From positions 1-55,658 of IMG/VR virus record IMGVR_UViG_3300025687_000056: a DNA stretch of 55,658 nucleotides; one strand, 5' to 3'. The stretch comes from a virus. Shown piece by piece: positions 7,142 to 14,967 of the stretch. The translations under genes were made by a program, and so were the position numbers. The stretch's first letter is position 1, and each line of letters starts with the position of its first letter. The notes beneath the pieces were generated by a model. The model was not told the DNA's origin. It searched no databases and saw nothing but the letters and a program-made list of their open reading frames with translations.

Positions 7142-8506
7142 TTAGGTTGTTAGTTCGAAAAATTTGTTTCTAATAAGGGCTTTATCTACTGAATCAATTC
7201 CTCCAAAATTAGTGCTGTTGGATTGAGTTTGAGGTTCGTCTTCATCGTCTATGACATGATTTGATACTTCAAAATGACCAGTTGAAGTGTCTGCTTTCAC
7301 TGAGAACGTTAGGCCGTCCATACCGTAGCGATTTTTCATGATGTGAAATCTTCCTGTTCCATTTACTTTGTCTTGACGTTTCCTTGATAAGGATATTGCA
7401 ACATCGGTTATCATGATTTTATCATAAGAACCAGCTGCTTTATCTCCCTCAATAATATCATCCTTTGCACCAGCACGGTTAACTTGAGATACACTCCAAA
7501 CGGGGATATTTAATTCTCTAGCTAAACCCTTAGTACTAATATAAATATCATCTATTTCGTCCTTACGCTCACGATTTTTTCTTTTTGAACGAAGAAGGTC
7601 AACATAGTCAATAATTACTAGGTCTGGTTTGAAATCTAAATCAATACATTTTTTAATATGTGATTCAATTGTTGAAATAGATGCCTTACCTGTTGGGTAT
7701 TCTTTGATAATTAGCTGTCCTTCTAATGATGGTACTACTTCTTCAACTTTATTTTTATGTTGTAAAATTTTATTTACAGGAATATTAGTAAAGAAAGCGT
7801 CATATCGTCTACCAACATAATCTGCACCTAACTCAAGAGTATAATGGAGTACATTATAACCTAACTTAACAGCCCAGCCTCCTAAAGCAACCAATGACCA
7901 AGATTTACCACCACCTGGATTACCAAATATAAGGCCAAAATCTCCTCCTCCAAGACCACCCATTAAAAGATCATTAAATGGTTCCCAAGGAGTAGGAATA
8001 GTTACTCTATTATCTTCTCTATATCTAGACTCAGTATCTTTATTATACTCATGGCCAATATTTTTGTCTTGACCCGCCTTTAAAGCGTTATCAATCATAG
8101 ACCTAATAGAGTCATAATCTCCGGCATTAAGAAAATCTACGCTTGTTAATAACGCCTTTTTAAGCTGTTGATTTTTACAAAAGTTTGAAAATTCTTCTTC
8201 AACATATTTAAGATCTTCATCAGAGGCTTTATAAGCTTCACGAAGTTGTTCTTTAATAGATACTTGAAGTACTTCATTATCAATTTTCTTTAACTCTACT
8301 TTTAGTACATCCATTGAAGGTACTGTATGGTACTTCTGGAAGTAATCTAGAATTTGTTTAATGATCCATTTATGTGCTTGATTATCAAAGTATTCTTCAC
8401 TTAACACATCTTGAATATTTAGTAGAAATTCCTTATGTGTTAGTAGGGAAGATAATACTTTGATTTGAAATCCCATTCCATATTGGGATAAATTATTTAA
8501 TGTCAT
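7142..8506 (-). CDS. replicative DNA helicase, DnaB family (gp41-like)
   Basis: The 454-residue product has an N-terminal helical domain (about 1-150) and a RecA-fold motor. Walker A is GNPGGGKS at 195-202 and Walker B is DLVIIDYVDLL with D300. The later WSVSQVNRAG supplies the DnaB-family Gln/Arg signature. The C-terminus is acidic and polar. As gp41 does in T4, it would unwind DNA 5'-3' ahead of the polymerase and recruit a primase, which is not in this window. It sits between the reductase and the RNase H gene. The start has an AAAAGTTATATG leader. Strong overall match to the T4-type helicase layout. Confidence 0.88.
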   Translation of the reverse strand: MTLNNLSQYGMGFQIKVLSSLLTHKEFLLNIQDVLSEEYFDNQAHKWIIKQILDYFQKYHTVPSMDVLKVELKKIDNEVLQVSIKEQLREAYKASDEDLKYVEEEFSNFCKNQQLKKALLTSVDFLNAGDYDSIRSMIDNALKAGQDKNIGHEYNKDTESRYREDNRVTIPTPWEPFNDLLMGGLGGGDFGLIFGNPGGGKSWSLVALGGWAVKLGYNVLHYTLELGADYVGRRYDAFFTNIPVNKILQHKNKVEEVVPSLEGQLIIKEYPTGKASISTIESHIKKCIDLDFKPDLVIIDYVDLLRSKRKNRERKDEIDDIYISTKGLARELNIPVWSVSQVNRAGAKDDIIEGDKAAGSYDKIMITDVAISLSRKRQDKVNGTGRFHIMKNRYGMDGLTFSVKADTSTGHFEVSNHVIDDEDEPQTQSNSTNFGGIDSVDKALIRNKFFELTT

Positions 8507-8515
8507 ATAACTTTT

Positions 8516-9547
8516 TTATCTATAACTGTTTAATACTTTAAAAACCTCATTAATTACAAACTCAGTATTTAGAATTGTTTTACCCAAACCATCTTCATTA
8601 TATAAACGCATAAATGCTTTTAAGTTTAGTTCTGGTGATTTTTTGTCAATAAATTCTTCTAAATACATTTCATCATTTTGGCTAATGATAGGATTGCTTA
8701 GATCCATAACCTTATAGTTTTTTTCTAACCTATCAGCATCAAATACAATTTTAGAATATGTTACATTCTCTTTATACTTTGAAGCACATAAATTAATTAA
8801 ATCACTAAAAGACATAGGGCGTTCAGCTAATTCAGGGAACTTTTTTCTTAATCCTTTTTCACCTAATCCTTTTACACCCTCAATTTTATCCGAATTATCT
8901 CCCATTAGCGTTTTATATAAAATAAAATTCTCAACTAGTACTCCAAAATTTTCCTTAACAGCTTTTTTATCAAAAAATTCTTTTTCAGCTGGTCGGTAAA
9001 GAATAACTTTATCATTTACTAGTTGCATAAAGTCTCTATCATTAGAAACTATAAAGACTTGGGAGTCATGTTTTTCAGGTAATTTCTTACTTAGAAAAGC
9101 AATAATATCATCTGCTTCTGCTTTATCAATACTAACTGTTTTAACAGGCAAACACTTCAAATAATGGATCAATCTAACTAATTGGTCAACTTTAGAATCA
9201 TGTTCATCTTCTAATGAATCAAAAATATCCCAGTTAGTGACTCTAGTTAAATTTCTACCTGATTTGTATTCGGGGAGCAGATTCTTCCTGTTAGTGGAAG
9301 AACCTACTCCATCAAATACTACATATACGGATGTTGGTTGGATTTGCTTAATTAGAAAATTAAGTGAGCGAATAAAACCTCCTAAACCACCAACGTGAGC
9401 ACCTGCCTCATTAACATACTTGATAGTTGTAAAATTTCTAAAGAATAAATTTAATCCATCTATTAATAGAACCCTATCATGTCGGTTTGAGACAGGCGTC
9501 TCTTGTTCCATGGTTTCAAGAAGCTGTAAAAGTTCTTTTTTGTTCAT
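8516..9547 (-). CDS. 5'-3' exonuclease / RNase H (FEN-1 family, T4 Rnh-like)
   Basis: The start is placed at the ATG at 9547-9545 (343 aa), because the longer form would add a hydrophobic leader with no counterpart in the family. Metal-binding acids are visible in order: D30 in LLIDGLNL, D79 in VVFDG, E144/D146/D147 in KAEADDIIA, D170 and D172 in SNDRDF, and D217 and D220 in GDNSDKI. A helix-3-turn-helix, GVKGLGEKG, follows at about 224-232. This is the flap nuclease domain, which removes RNA primers and 5' flaps from lagging-strand fragments. It is encoded separately here because the polymerase gene lacks such a domain. Confidence 0.87.
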   Translation of the reverse strand: MNKKELLQLLETMEQETPVSNRHDRVLLIDGLNLFFRNFTTIKYVNEAGAHVGGLGGFIRSLNFLIKQIQPTSVYVVFDGVGSSTNRKNLLPEYKSGRNLTRVTNWDIFDSLEDEHDSKVDQLVRLIHYLKCLPVKTVSIDKAEADDIIAFLSKKLPEKHDSQVFIVSNDRDFMQLVNDKVILYRPAEKEFFDKKAVKENFGVLVENFILYKTLMGDNSDKIEGVKGLGEKGLRKKFPELAERPMSFSDLINLCASKYKENVTYSKIVFDADRLEKNYKVMDLSNPIISQNDEMYLEEFIDKKSPELNLKAFMRLYNEDGLGKTILNTEFVINEVFKVLNSYR

Positions 9548-9585
9548 TACTATGAATATAACAAATATTTTGAATAAAGCCAATA

Positions 9586-10674
9586 TTAATCTGGCTCTTG
9601 TTCAAATACATTCATAGTCTCAAATGTTTCATCTTCTTCGAAAATATCGAAGTCCATGCTGCCTAGAACTTTCATCCACTCATTGGCATGAGCATCCTTA
9701 TAGGCTTTAATTTCTTTATCAACATCATTAATAAAGCCATGAGGAGTCATGATAATTTTACCTCTGGTTGTAACACCATTAATATGATTTTTGTCAATTT
9801 GGATGTTAGTACGTTTGGCAAATTCTACTTGTTTACCATCCTTAATTGCTTTAATCTTACTAGTACCAGCGTTAGCGATATTACCAAAAGTAATTACAAA
9901 TGTGGCATCAAACCACATTGCAAAGCCTCCCTTATTCATAAGTTTTGGTTGACCCATAGGTACTTCAGCTTTAGCTGTCCAAACCTTATTTACACATAAG
10001 AGAGTATTAGTGTAAGGAGATGATTCCTTCCTGGAAAGTGTAATTTTCTGATTTACATTGTTGCCAAATTGGGTTGACATAGCACCTGCATTCCATTCAT
10101 TGTTATTTTTATTAGATTTAACAGACATTTCACATGGTACAGAACCGATTGAGTCCCACAAGAACAACAAATCATAAGGCAAATTACCTTTTTTCTGTTC
10201 ATCTACCATATCTAAAATAAATGCTGCTACATCTTCAATAGTATGCAAACTTTCTCTATCAACATAGAGGAAAAAACCACTGTAGTTAATAACTTCACCT
10301 GTTTCCTCATCTACATCAAGATCTACTTGCAAACCCATTTGCATGGCGTGCTCCCAATTCCATTTCATTTCAGTTACAATGAACACAGGCAAAACACCCA
10401 TTTTTTGAGCGCTCACAGCAGCTTCAATCAAAGCAGTTGTTTTACCTGTATCACTGTGACCTCTAAGAAGTACAATGTGTCCCTGAGGAATTCCAGGGAC
10501 AGATGTAACATCTTGAAATGCCTGGCTAAGAGGAATCCATTTTTGTTCTTTAAACTTAACATTACTGTTAAGCATTTTCTTTTCCTTGAATTTATCAAGA
10601 TTAAAATTGGCTCTAATCTCAGCAGAGACAGCAGCCGTAAGTGATTCATTTTTCTTAGGTCTAGGCATATTCAA
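9586..10674 (-). CDS. uvsX: UvsX-like RecA recombinase
   Basis: The 362-residue product has Walker A GHSDTGKT at 72-79 and a Walker B region YDLLFLWDSIGSVP, followed by NNEWNAGAMSTQFGNN, the position of the DNA-binding loops of UvsX/RecA. It continues with RKESSPYTNTLLCVNKVW. The acidic tail (FEEDETFETMNVFEQEPD) resembles RecA-family C-termini that modulate DNA binding. It would catalyse strand exchange in recombination-dependent replication and repair, loading onto gp32-covered DNA. Adjacent gp32 and helicase genes fit that role. The ATG at 10674 is six nt from the gp32 stop, and a second ATG two codons later is also possible. Confidence 0.87.
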   Translation of the reverse strand: MNMPRPKKNESLTAAVSAEIRANFNLDKFKEKKMLNSNVKFKEQKWIPLSQAFQDVTSVPGIPQGHIVLLRGHSDTGKTTALIEAAVSAQKMGVLPVFIVTEMKWNWEHAMQMGLQVDLDVDEETGEVINYSGFFLYVDRESLHTIEDVAAFILDMVDEQKKGNLPYDLLFLWDSIGSVPCEMSVKSNKNNNEWNAGAMSTQFGNNVNQKITLSRKESSPYTNTLLCVNKVWTAKAEVPMGQPKLMNKGGFAMWFDATFVITFGNIANAGTSKIKAIKDGKQVEFAKRTNIQIDKNHINGVTTRGKIIMTPHGFINDVDKEIKAYKDAHANEWMKVLGSMDFDIFEEDETFETMNVFEQEPD

Positions 10675-10679
10675 TTAAA

Positions 10680-11510
10680 TTAAAATGGCAAGTCATCATC
10701 TTCCTCATCAAACAAAGAATCAAATTTTTCTGCTTTGCTTGTTTTAGGAGCAGTTGGAGTTTTAAGAGTGTAATTTTTAGTAGAAGAAACTACTTCAGCT
10801 TCTGGTTCGTTTTCATCATCAATGATGTCTCCTTCTTCTGGTTCATCAGGTGACAACCATTTCTGTAGAGCATCTTTCATTTCATCATAAGAATACTTTT
10901 TAAATACATCTACTGGTTTTGGTTGATTCTCTAACCAGCTTTGAACCTCTTCAGCATTAGCACTCAATGGAGTTTCTTTAACCTTAGGCATAATGGTTGT
11001 TTTGTTGTAGTTAGTGCCTGTAACTTCAGGTCCTACTGTAGTCAAAGCAATATCACGACCAGTTGCTACATCAGTGAAATCACCAATGTCTTCATTATCT
11101 GCCAAGTTCAAGAAATCCATATACAACTCCTTACCGAATTGCCACAATTTAACTCCTTCTGCTTCTTCACCACGAACAATAACAGGAGCGAAAATACGCA
11201 TTTTAGCATCCAACTTTTTAGCCAAACGCCAATTTTCCTTATCATTTGTTCCACGAAGTTGCTTAGCAAACTCAACAATAGGATCTTTTTCACCCCAGTT
11301 GGTTGGAGAAATCATTACTCGGTTAGTAATGTCATAATGGAAATAAACCTCTGAAAATGGGTTATTTTTGTTAAACTTAGACGGTACAATTCGTACTGTC
11401 TGCTTACCTACACTTGGTTTCCAAAAAATGTTTTTTTTGTCACCTCCACCGCTTGGAGCAGATTTGCTCTGCATAGCGTTTAATCGATTGCGAATTTCAT
11501 TCAAATCCAT
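10680..11510 (-). CDS. single-stranded DNA-binding protein (gp32-like)
   Basis: The 276-residue product has a short basic N-terminal arm (MDLNEIRNRLNAMQSK), an OB-type core with GGGDKKNIFWKPSVGKQTVRI and VYFHYDITNRVMISPTNWG, and a very acidic tail ending FDEEDDDLPF. This is the three-part design of T4 gp32: self-association arm, DNA-binding core and protein-interaction tail. No cysteine is present anywhere, so the structural zinc site of T4 gp32 is missing. It would coat single strands during replication and recombination, recruiting UvsX and polymerase. A TTTGG-type promoter lies immediately upstream. Confidence 0.85.
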   Translation of the reverse strand: MDLNEIRNRLNAMQSKSAPSGGGDKKNIFWKPSVGKQTVRIVPSKFNKNNPFSEVYFHYDITNRVMISPTNWGEKDPIVEFAKQLRGTNDKENWRLAKKLDAKMRIFAPVIVRGEEAEGVKLWQFGKELYMDFLNLADNEDIGDFTDVATGRDIALTTVGPEVTGTNYNKTTIMPKVKETPLSANAEEVQSWLENQPKPVDVFKKYSYDEMKDALQKWLSPDEPEEGDIIDDENEPEAEVVSSTKNYTLKTPTAPKTSKAEKFDSLFDEEDDDLPF

Positions 11511-11531
11511 AACTTATACATTGTTTATAAC

Positions 11532-11563
11532 TTAATTTAATAAAAACTGATTAATGGGCCAAA
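11532..11563 (-). promoter_or_regulatory. Bacteroidetes-type promoter before gp32
   Basis: TTTGG (11563-11559) is followed after 19 nt by TAAATT (11539-11534) on the minus strand. The -7 box is the weakest match of the five, but the spacing is identical and the GCCCAT after the TTTG resembles the GCTCAT of two other copies. It directly adjoins the stop of the upstream gene and would give the replication genes their own transcript. Confidence 0.6.
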
Positions 11564-12028
11564 CTATAGCTCAATAATCTTATAAATTTTTGTATTTAAT
11601 TGCTTTAACTCATTATGGTTAGTCAATAAAATACAGTTTCTATAATGTTGCCAACTCACTCTATATTGTGGATCAACAACCCCACCATTTAATTTTTTAA
11701 TTAACTCATTTAGAGCATTTATTGTATAGAGTGTATTAGTATCTTTTTTTCTATGTACTAAAATAGTATTCTCAGGAATATCACTTACATTACCTTGCTC
11801 AACATTGTATGTAACAACATATTCATCTGTACTTTTAACGTACAAGACAAACATTTTATTATACATTATAGAGTATGAGCTTGTGATTCCATTTACTAGT
11901 TCATCTAAATCTTCTAGGCTAGTAAAGGTACAAAATAACTTATTATTCACGTCACGTATATTAGTTGGATCAAAATCGTATCCTCCATACATATATTTAG
12001 GCCTCTGTAAAATCGTAGGTGTTTCCAT
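11564..12028 (-). CDS. hypothetical protein, 154 aa, next to the polymerase
   Basis: The product begins METPTILQRPKYMYGGYDFD. Its start is inside the 3' end of the polymerase gene (32-nt overlap) in another frame. The AAAAGTTATG leader at this ATG supports it, while an internal Met at residue 13 would avoid the overlap. The protein looks globular, with alternating strands and no known motif. Its place between gp32 and the polymerase is where small replication regulators such as RegA occur in T4 relatives, but no sequence resemblance to RegA could be shown by eye. Confidence 0.6.
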   Translation of the reverse strand: METPTILQRPKYMYGGYDFDPTNIRDVNNKLFCTFTSLEDLDELVNGITSSYSIMYNKMFVLYVKSTDEYVVTYNVEQGNVSDIPENTILVHRKKDTNTLYTINALNELIKKLNGGVVDPQYRVSWQHYRNCILLTNHNELKQLNTKIYKIIEL

Positions 12029-13280
12029 AACTTTTCTTAATTAATAACTTATATTTTTTAAATATGTTTTCTATTTCAATATCTATATCTTTTTCGTTTT
12101 CTCCAAGTTCAAATAAAAAGCTGTCATAAGTATACAACACAATCCTTGTTTTGCGCCCTCTCAGTAACCTATGTATATCCATCAGTATATATGTGTTTAC
12201 AGCACTTTCTATGTTTTGTAACATATAATTAAAAAGTTTTTGTGGATTCATTTTGTCCAACTTTTCCTTCTCAAAAATATACCCTGAGTACGGAACTTCT
12301 ACCCTTCCTTGCTCATTAAACTCTTTCCAGTTCTCTTCAATAAACTTACTTACTTTTTGAAAAAATTCCAAATGCGCGTACTCTTTAAATACGCCACCAT
12401 AAAGTTGTTTGAACGTAAGTTCTTTTGCTTCTTTGTATGAAACGCCATAGAGCGAAGCGAACGTTTGGTGGACATCCTGTCCATTAAAATCCATGGCAAC
12501 CAAACGAGAAGCAAGATTGGGATGGTATGCACTAATATCAAACTCCACGAATCCATACTTCGATATGTAGCTTCTCCTTGAGCCATTTTCTTTATTTAAA
12601 GCGGCAAAATTAATGCCATTGAAAGTATTACTTGGTCTACGAGTTGTTGTAACCAAATTGTAATTGGTATAAACTCTATTGTCTTTAACAGAATAAAATT
12701 CTTTAGTTGGTTCATAGTATTTATCAAATTCTTCTTTATCTATATTAATTCCATTCTTTTCAATTCCAAAAAAAGCTAATACCACTTTATTATTGTAAAA
12801 ATCAAAGTATGATGGTAGTTCTTTAGGTATTATACTACGAACCTGTATATAAATATGTTCGTATTTTTCGTAATGTTTACCTACTGGAATAAGTTTGTTT
12901 ACTTTTGGGTAATCTGTATTATAAAAATGCGAGTAAACAGGTAATTCGTCTTGTATATACGTAGGGTTAAGTATGGAAAGGTCGAGCAAGCTTTTGATTT
13001 GAAAGTAATATAGTGTTTGCTTTTTATCTCGAACCCATATGCGCTTTATATTTCGTAGAATACTGTCTATAACCGTTTTATTAAGCGAGAAAGTCTCACT
13101 ATGGTCAACGCTCAATATATAACCTTTGTTGTCGTTAAACGGTCTAATATAAACTAATGAAACATCATTTAGAGCAGGATGAACTTTATCATGATAAGGA
13201 ATTACTTCAACAAACGCCTCTTCTATAGGTTTTTGTTTTAAATAATCTAATTGTTCTTCTGTCTCTATTAACCAAAACAT
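11997..13280 (-). CDS. short family A DNA polymerase
   Basis: The 427-residue product carries the three palm motifs of family A polymerases. Motif A is FVEFDISAYHPNLASRL with D248. Motif B is K286-x3-F290-x3-Y294-G295, which has the spacing of K758, F762, Y766 and G in E. coli Pol I. Motif C is TYDSFLFEL with D386, where the usual HDE triplet reads YDS. Only about 240 residues precede motif A. They hold no clear DEDD exonuclease residues, although the start (FWLIETEEQLDYLK) looks like a remnant of the 3'-5' exonuclease domain. T4 itself uses a family B enzyme. A TTTGG-type promoter precedes the gene. Confidence 0.75.
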   Translation of the reverse strand: MFWLIETEEQLDYLKQKPIEEAFVEVIPYHDKVHPALNDVSLVYIRPFNDNKGYILSVDHSETFSLNKTVIDSILRNIKRIWVRDKKQTLYYFQIKSLLDLSILNPTYIQDELPVYSHFYNTDYPKVNKLIPVGKHYEKYEHIYIQVRSIIPKELPSYFDFYNNKVVLAFFGIEKNGINIDKEEFDKYYEPTKEFYSVKDNRVYTNYNLVTTTRRPSNTFNGINFAALNKENGSRRSYISKYGFVEFDISAYHPNLASRLVAMDFNGQDVHQTFASLYGVSYKEAKELTFKQLYGGVFKEYAHLEFFQKVSKFIEENWKEFNEQGRVEVPYSGYIFEKEKLDKMNPQKLFNYMLQNIESAVNTYILMDIHRLLRGRKTRIVLYTYDSFLFELGENEKDIDIEIENIFKKYKLLIKKSYGNTYDFTEA

Positions 13281-13295
13281 AACCTTGATTTACTA

Positions 13296-13327
13296 TTAAT
13301 ATAGTATCAAGATTTTGTAAGACCAAA
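13296..13327 (-). promoter_or_regulatory. Bacteroidetes-type promoter before the polymerase gene
   Basis: TTTGG (13327-13323) and TATATT (13303-13298) are separated by exactly 19 nt on the minus strand, 18 nt before the polymerase ATG. It marks the boundary between tail genes and the replication block. Confidence 0.65.
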
Positions 13328-13333
13328 TTATAA

Positions 13334-14335
13334 TTAAATATTAGAAAGGTAAGTATTTAATGATGTATAAAGAGTAGTTGCTTCATCTTCTGTTAAGTAA
13401 CTTCCCCAAAAATCCGCTTGAATAAAAATACCACTAGGAGTGTACCAGTTAGATCCATTTATACCACGTTGTAAAATAACAACAGAACTTGTTGGTAAAG
13501 TAGATGTTGTTACAGAAGCAGTAGCTAAAGCTCGGAAAGTATTATTAGCATTATCATAAGGTTGTAGAGTACTAGCAGTTACATTAGCTAATAAAAACCT
13601 TGGAGCTATTACTCCACGTTTGTATTCATACTGTGTAGCACCAGAAGTATTAGTATAATAACCAAAAAAAGAATTACTGTAATATGGACTATAAATGTTT
13701 ATTATATTATAAACACCGCTGCCAGATATATGTCCATGGAAACCAACATTAGCTCTAGATACTTGTATATTAGGAGTATTATAATAAACAAAACATCCAT
13801 GAGATGAAAAAGACTGAGAGAAATTAGAACCTGATGCTGGGATCCAATTTGTATTTAAGTAAGCATTTGTACCATTTCCAGTAAATCCTGTTGATGGTAT
13901 AAATGATGGAGAATTAATTCTATCAACAGCATAAGAAGAAGTATTTTTCCAATTTATAGAGGCAAAATCTTCATCACCATCTGTAGCGAACATATAAAAT
14001 AAATCTAATTTATCCCATACACCTTCTGTTTTTAAGGTAGTAACTAAAGCACTTCCAAGTTCTTGAACAGTTTGAGAAGGTAAAACATATCCTTGATCTG
14101 TAGCATATGTTAATACAGACTGATAATCAGCATCAGCTGCAGGAGGATTATAGTAATTAGCAGAAGGTGATTCAACAACAGGAACAGGAACAAATTGTCT
14201 ATCTTCTCTTCTAGAATTATTAGGTCTTAAAAATCCACTTTGTCTAATTCTATTAAGGATAGAATCTGCTGTTTGAGCTTCTGCTTTACCAAAGTTTTTA
14301 GCTTTTAATGATGAGTTTTCTTCTTGCAATGCCAT
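13334..14335 (-). CDS. virion protein with predicted beta-sandwich (LamG-like) domain
   Basis: The 333-residue product has a polar, helical N-terminus (1-80) with a Pro/Val-rich linker (FVPVPVVESP). An aromatic-rich, Ser/Thr/Asn-rich region follows from about 120 with YLNTNWIPASGSNFSQSFS, typical of concanavalin-like sandwich folds in phage adhesins. It ends FWGSYLTEDEATTLYTSLNTYL, a pattern often seen at the end of LamG-like phage domains. It is the last gene of the tail cluster and has its own late-type element 5 nt before the ATG. A host-binding or decorating role is plausible but not proven. Confidence 0.6.
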   Translation of the reverse strand: MALQEENSSLKAKNFGKAEAQTADSILNRIRQSGFLRPNNSRREDRQFVPVPVVESPSANYYNPPAADADYQSVLTYATDQGYVLPSQTVQELGSALVTTLKTEGVWDKLDLFYMFATDGDEDFASINWKNTSSYAVDRINSPSFIPSTGFTGNGTNAYLNTNWIPASGSNFSQSFSSHGCFVYYNTPNIQVSRANVGFHGHISGSGVYNIINIYSPYYSNSFFGYYTNTSGATQYEYKRGVIAPRFLLANVTASTLQPYDNANNTFRALATASVTTSTLPTSSVVILQRGINGSNWYTPSGIFIQADFWGSYLTEDEATTLYTSLNTYLSNI

Positions 14336-14340
14336 AATCT

Positions 14341-14351
14341 ATTATAAATAT
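14341..14351 (-). promoter_or_regulatory. late-type element ATATTTATAAT
   Basis: Perfect copy on the minus strand, ending 5 nt before the ATG of the LamG-like virion gene. Contains TATAAT. Confidence 0.55.
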
Positions 14352-14361
14352 TTATGTTTTT

Positions 14362-14967
14362 TTATTTGTATAATTTTAAATATCCTCCTGTTTTTTTAAT
14401 AAATAATCTAAACCCAAGAGCTTTATTTTGGACTTCAGCTAAGGCAACTATTTTTTTATTAATTTGTTCTACTTCTTCTTTTATACCTGAGATTTCCCAT
14501 GGTATAGAAAATGTAGTATAGTATTGCCATAGATAAGAACTATTTTCAGAAGATAAATTTTCAAAATCAGTTGAATTAATTTCAATAAAGAGATTATCAT
14601 TTATTTTTTTAGAAAAATATCTTTGTATTTCTCCTAGTTCATAATCTTGTTTTGTTGGTTTTGGATAATAAGGAGTAGGTAATTTTTTATCTTCAGGGTC
14701 TTTACCTAATAAACCAACATATCTTTGAAGAACAGGGTTAGTATCTTTACTTAAAGTAACTACAAGAGGATCATCTTCAGTAATAGTTTCTACTAAAGGA
14801 ATTAATTCTTGACTAGGACCATCATTTGGAGTTTTACCTGTAAAGAAAGTTCCATTATAAAGTTTATAATAATATCCTGTATATTCAGCTCCTGTAATAG
14901 AAATAGAAAATTCTCCTCCACGAGTATATAAATCTGTTACTATTCTATTTTTAGGATAATATGCCAT
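14362..14967 (-). CDS. tail or baseplate-associated hypothetical protein, 201 aa
   Basis: The product begins MAYYPKNRIVTDLYTRGGEF, with a beta-rich N-terminal half (GAEYTGYYYKLYNGTFFTGK) and a short helical segment near 165-185. It has no known motif. Its start overlaps the stop of the large baseplate gene by one base, so the two proteins are made from one message. The TGYYYK-YNGTFFTGKTPNDGPS stretch, where an aromatic cluster is followed by a Gly turn, is common in structural proteins of marine T4-like phages. I infer a small baseplate component. Confidence 0.55.
   Translation of the reverse strand: MAYYPKNRIVTDLYTRGGEFSISITGAEYTGYYYKLYNGTFFTGKTPNDGPSQELIPLVETITEDDPLVVTLSKDTNPVLQRYVGLLGKDPEDKKLPTPYYPKPTKQDYELGEIQRYFSKKINDNLFIEINSTDFENLSSENSSYLWQYYTTFSIPWEISGIKEEVEQINKKIVALAEVQNKALGFRLFIKKTGGYLKLYK

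Noticed and set aside
9548-9583. N-terminal extension of the RNase H gene to 9583
   Set aside because: The extra residues are a hydrophobic stretch (ALFKIFVIFIV) without counterpart in this cytoplasmic nuclease family; the ATG at 9547 gives a normal length.
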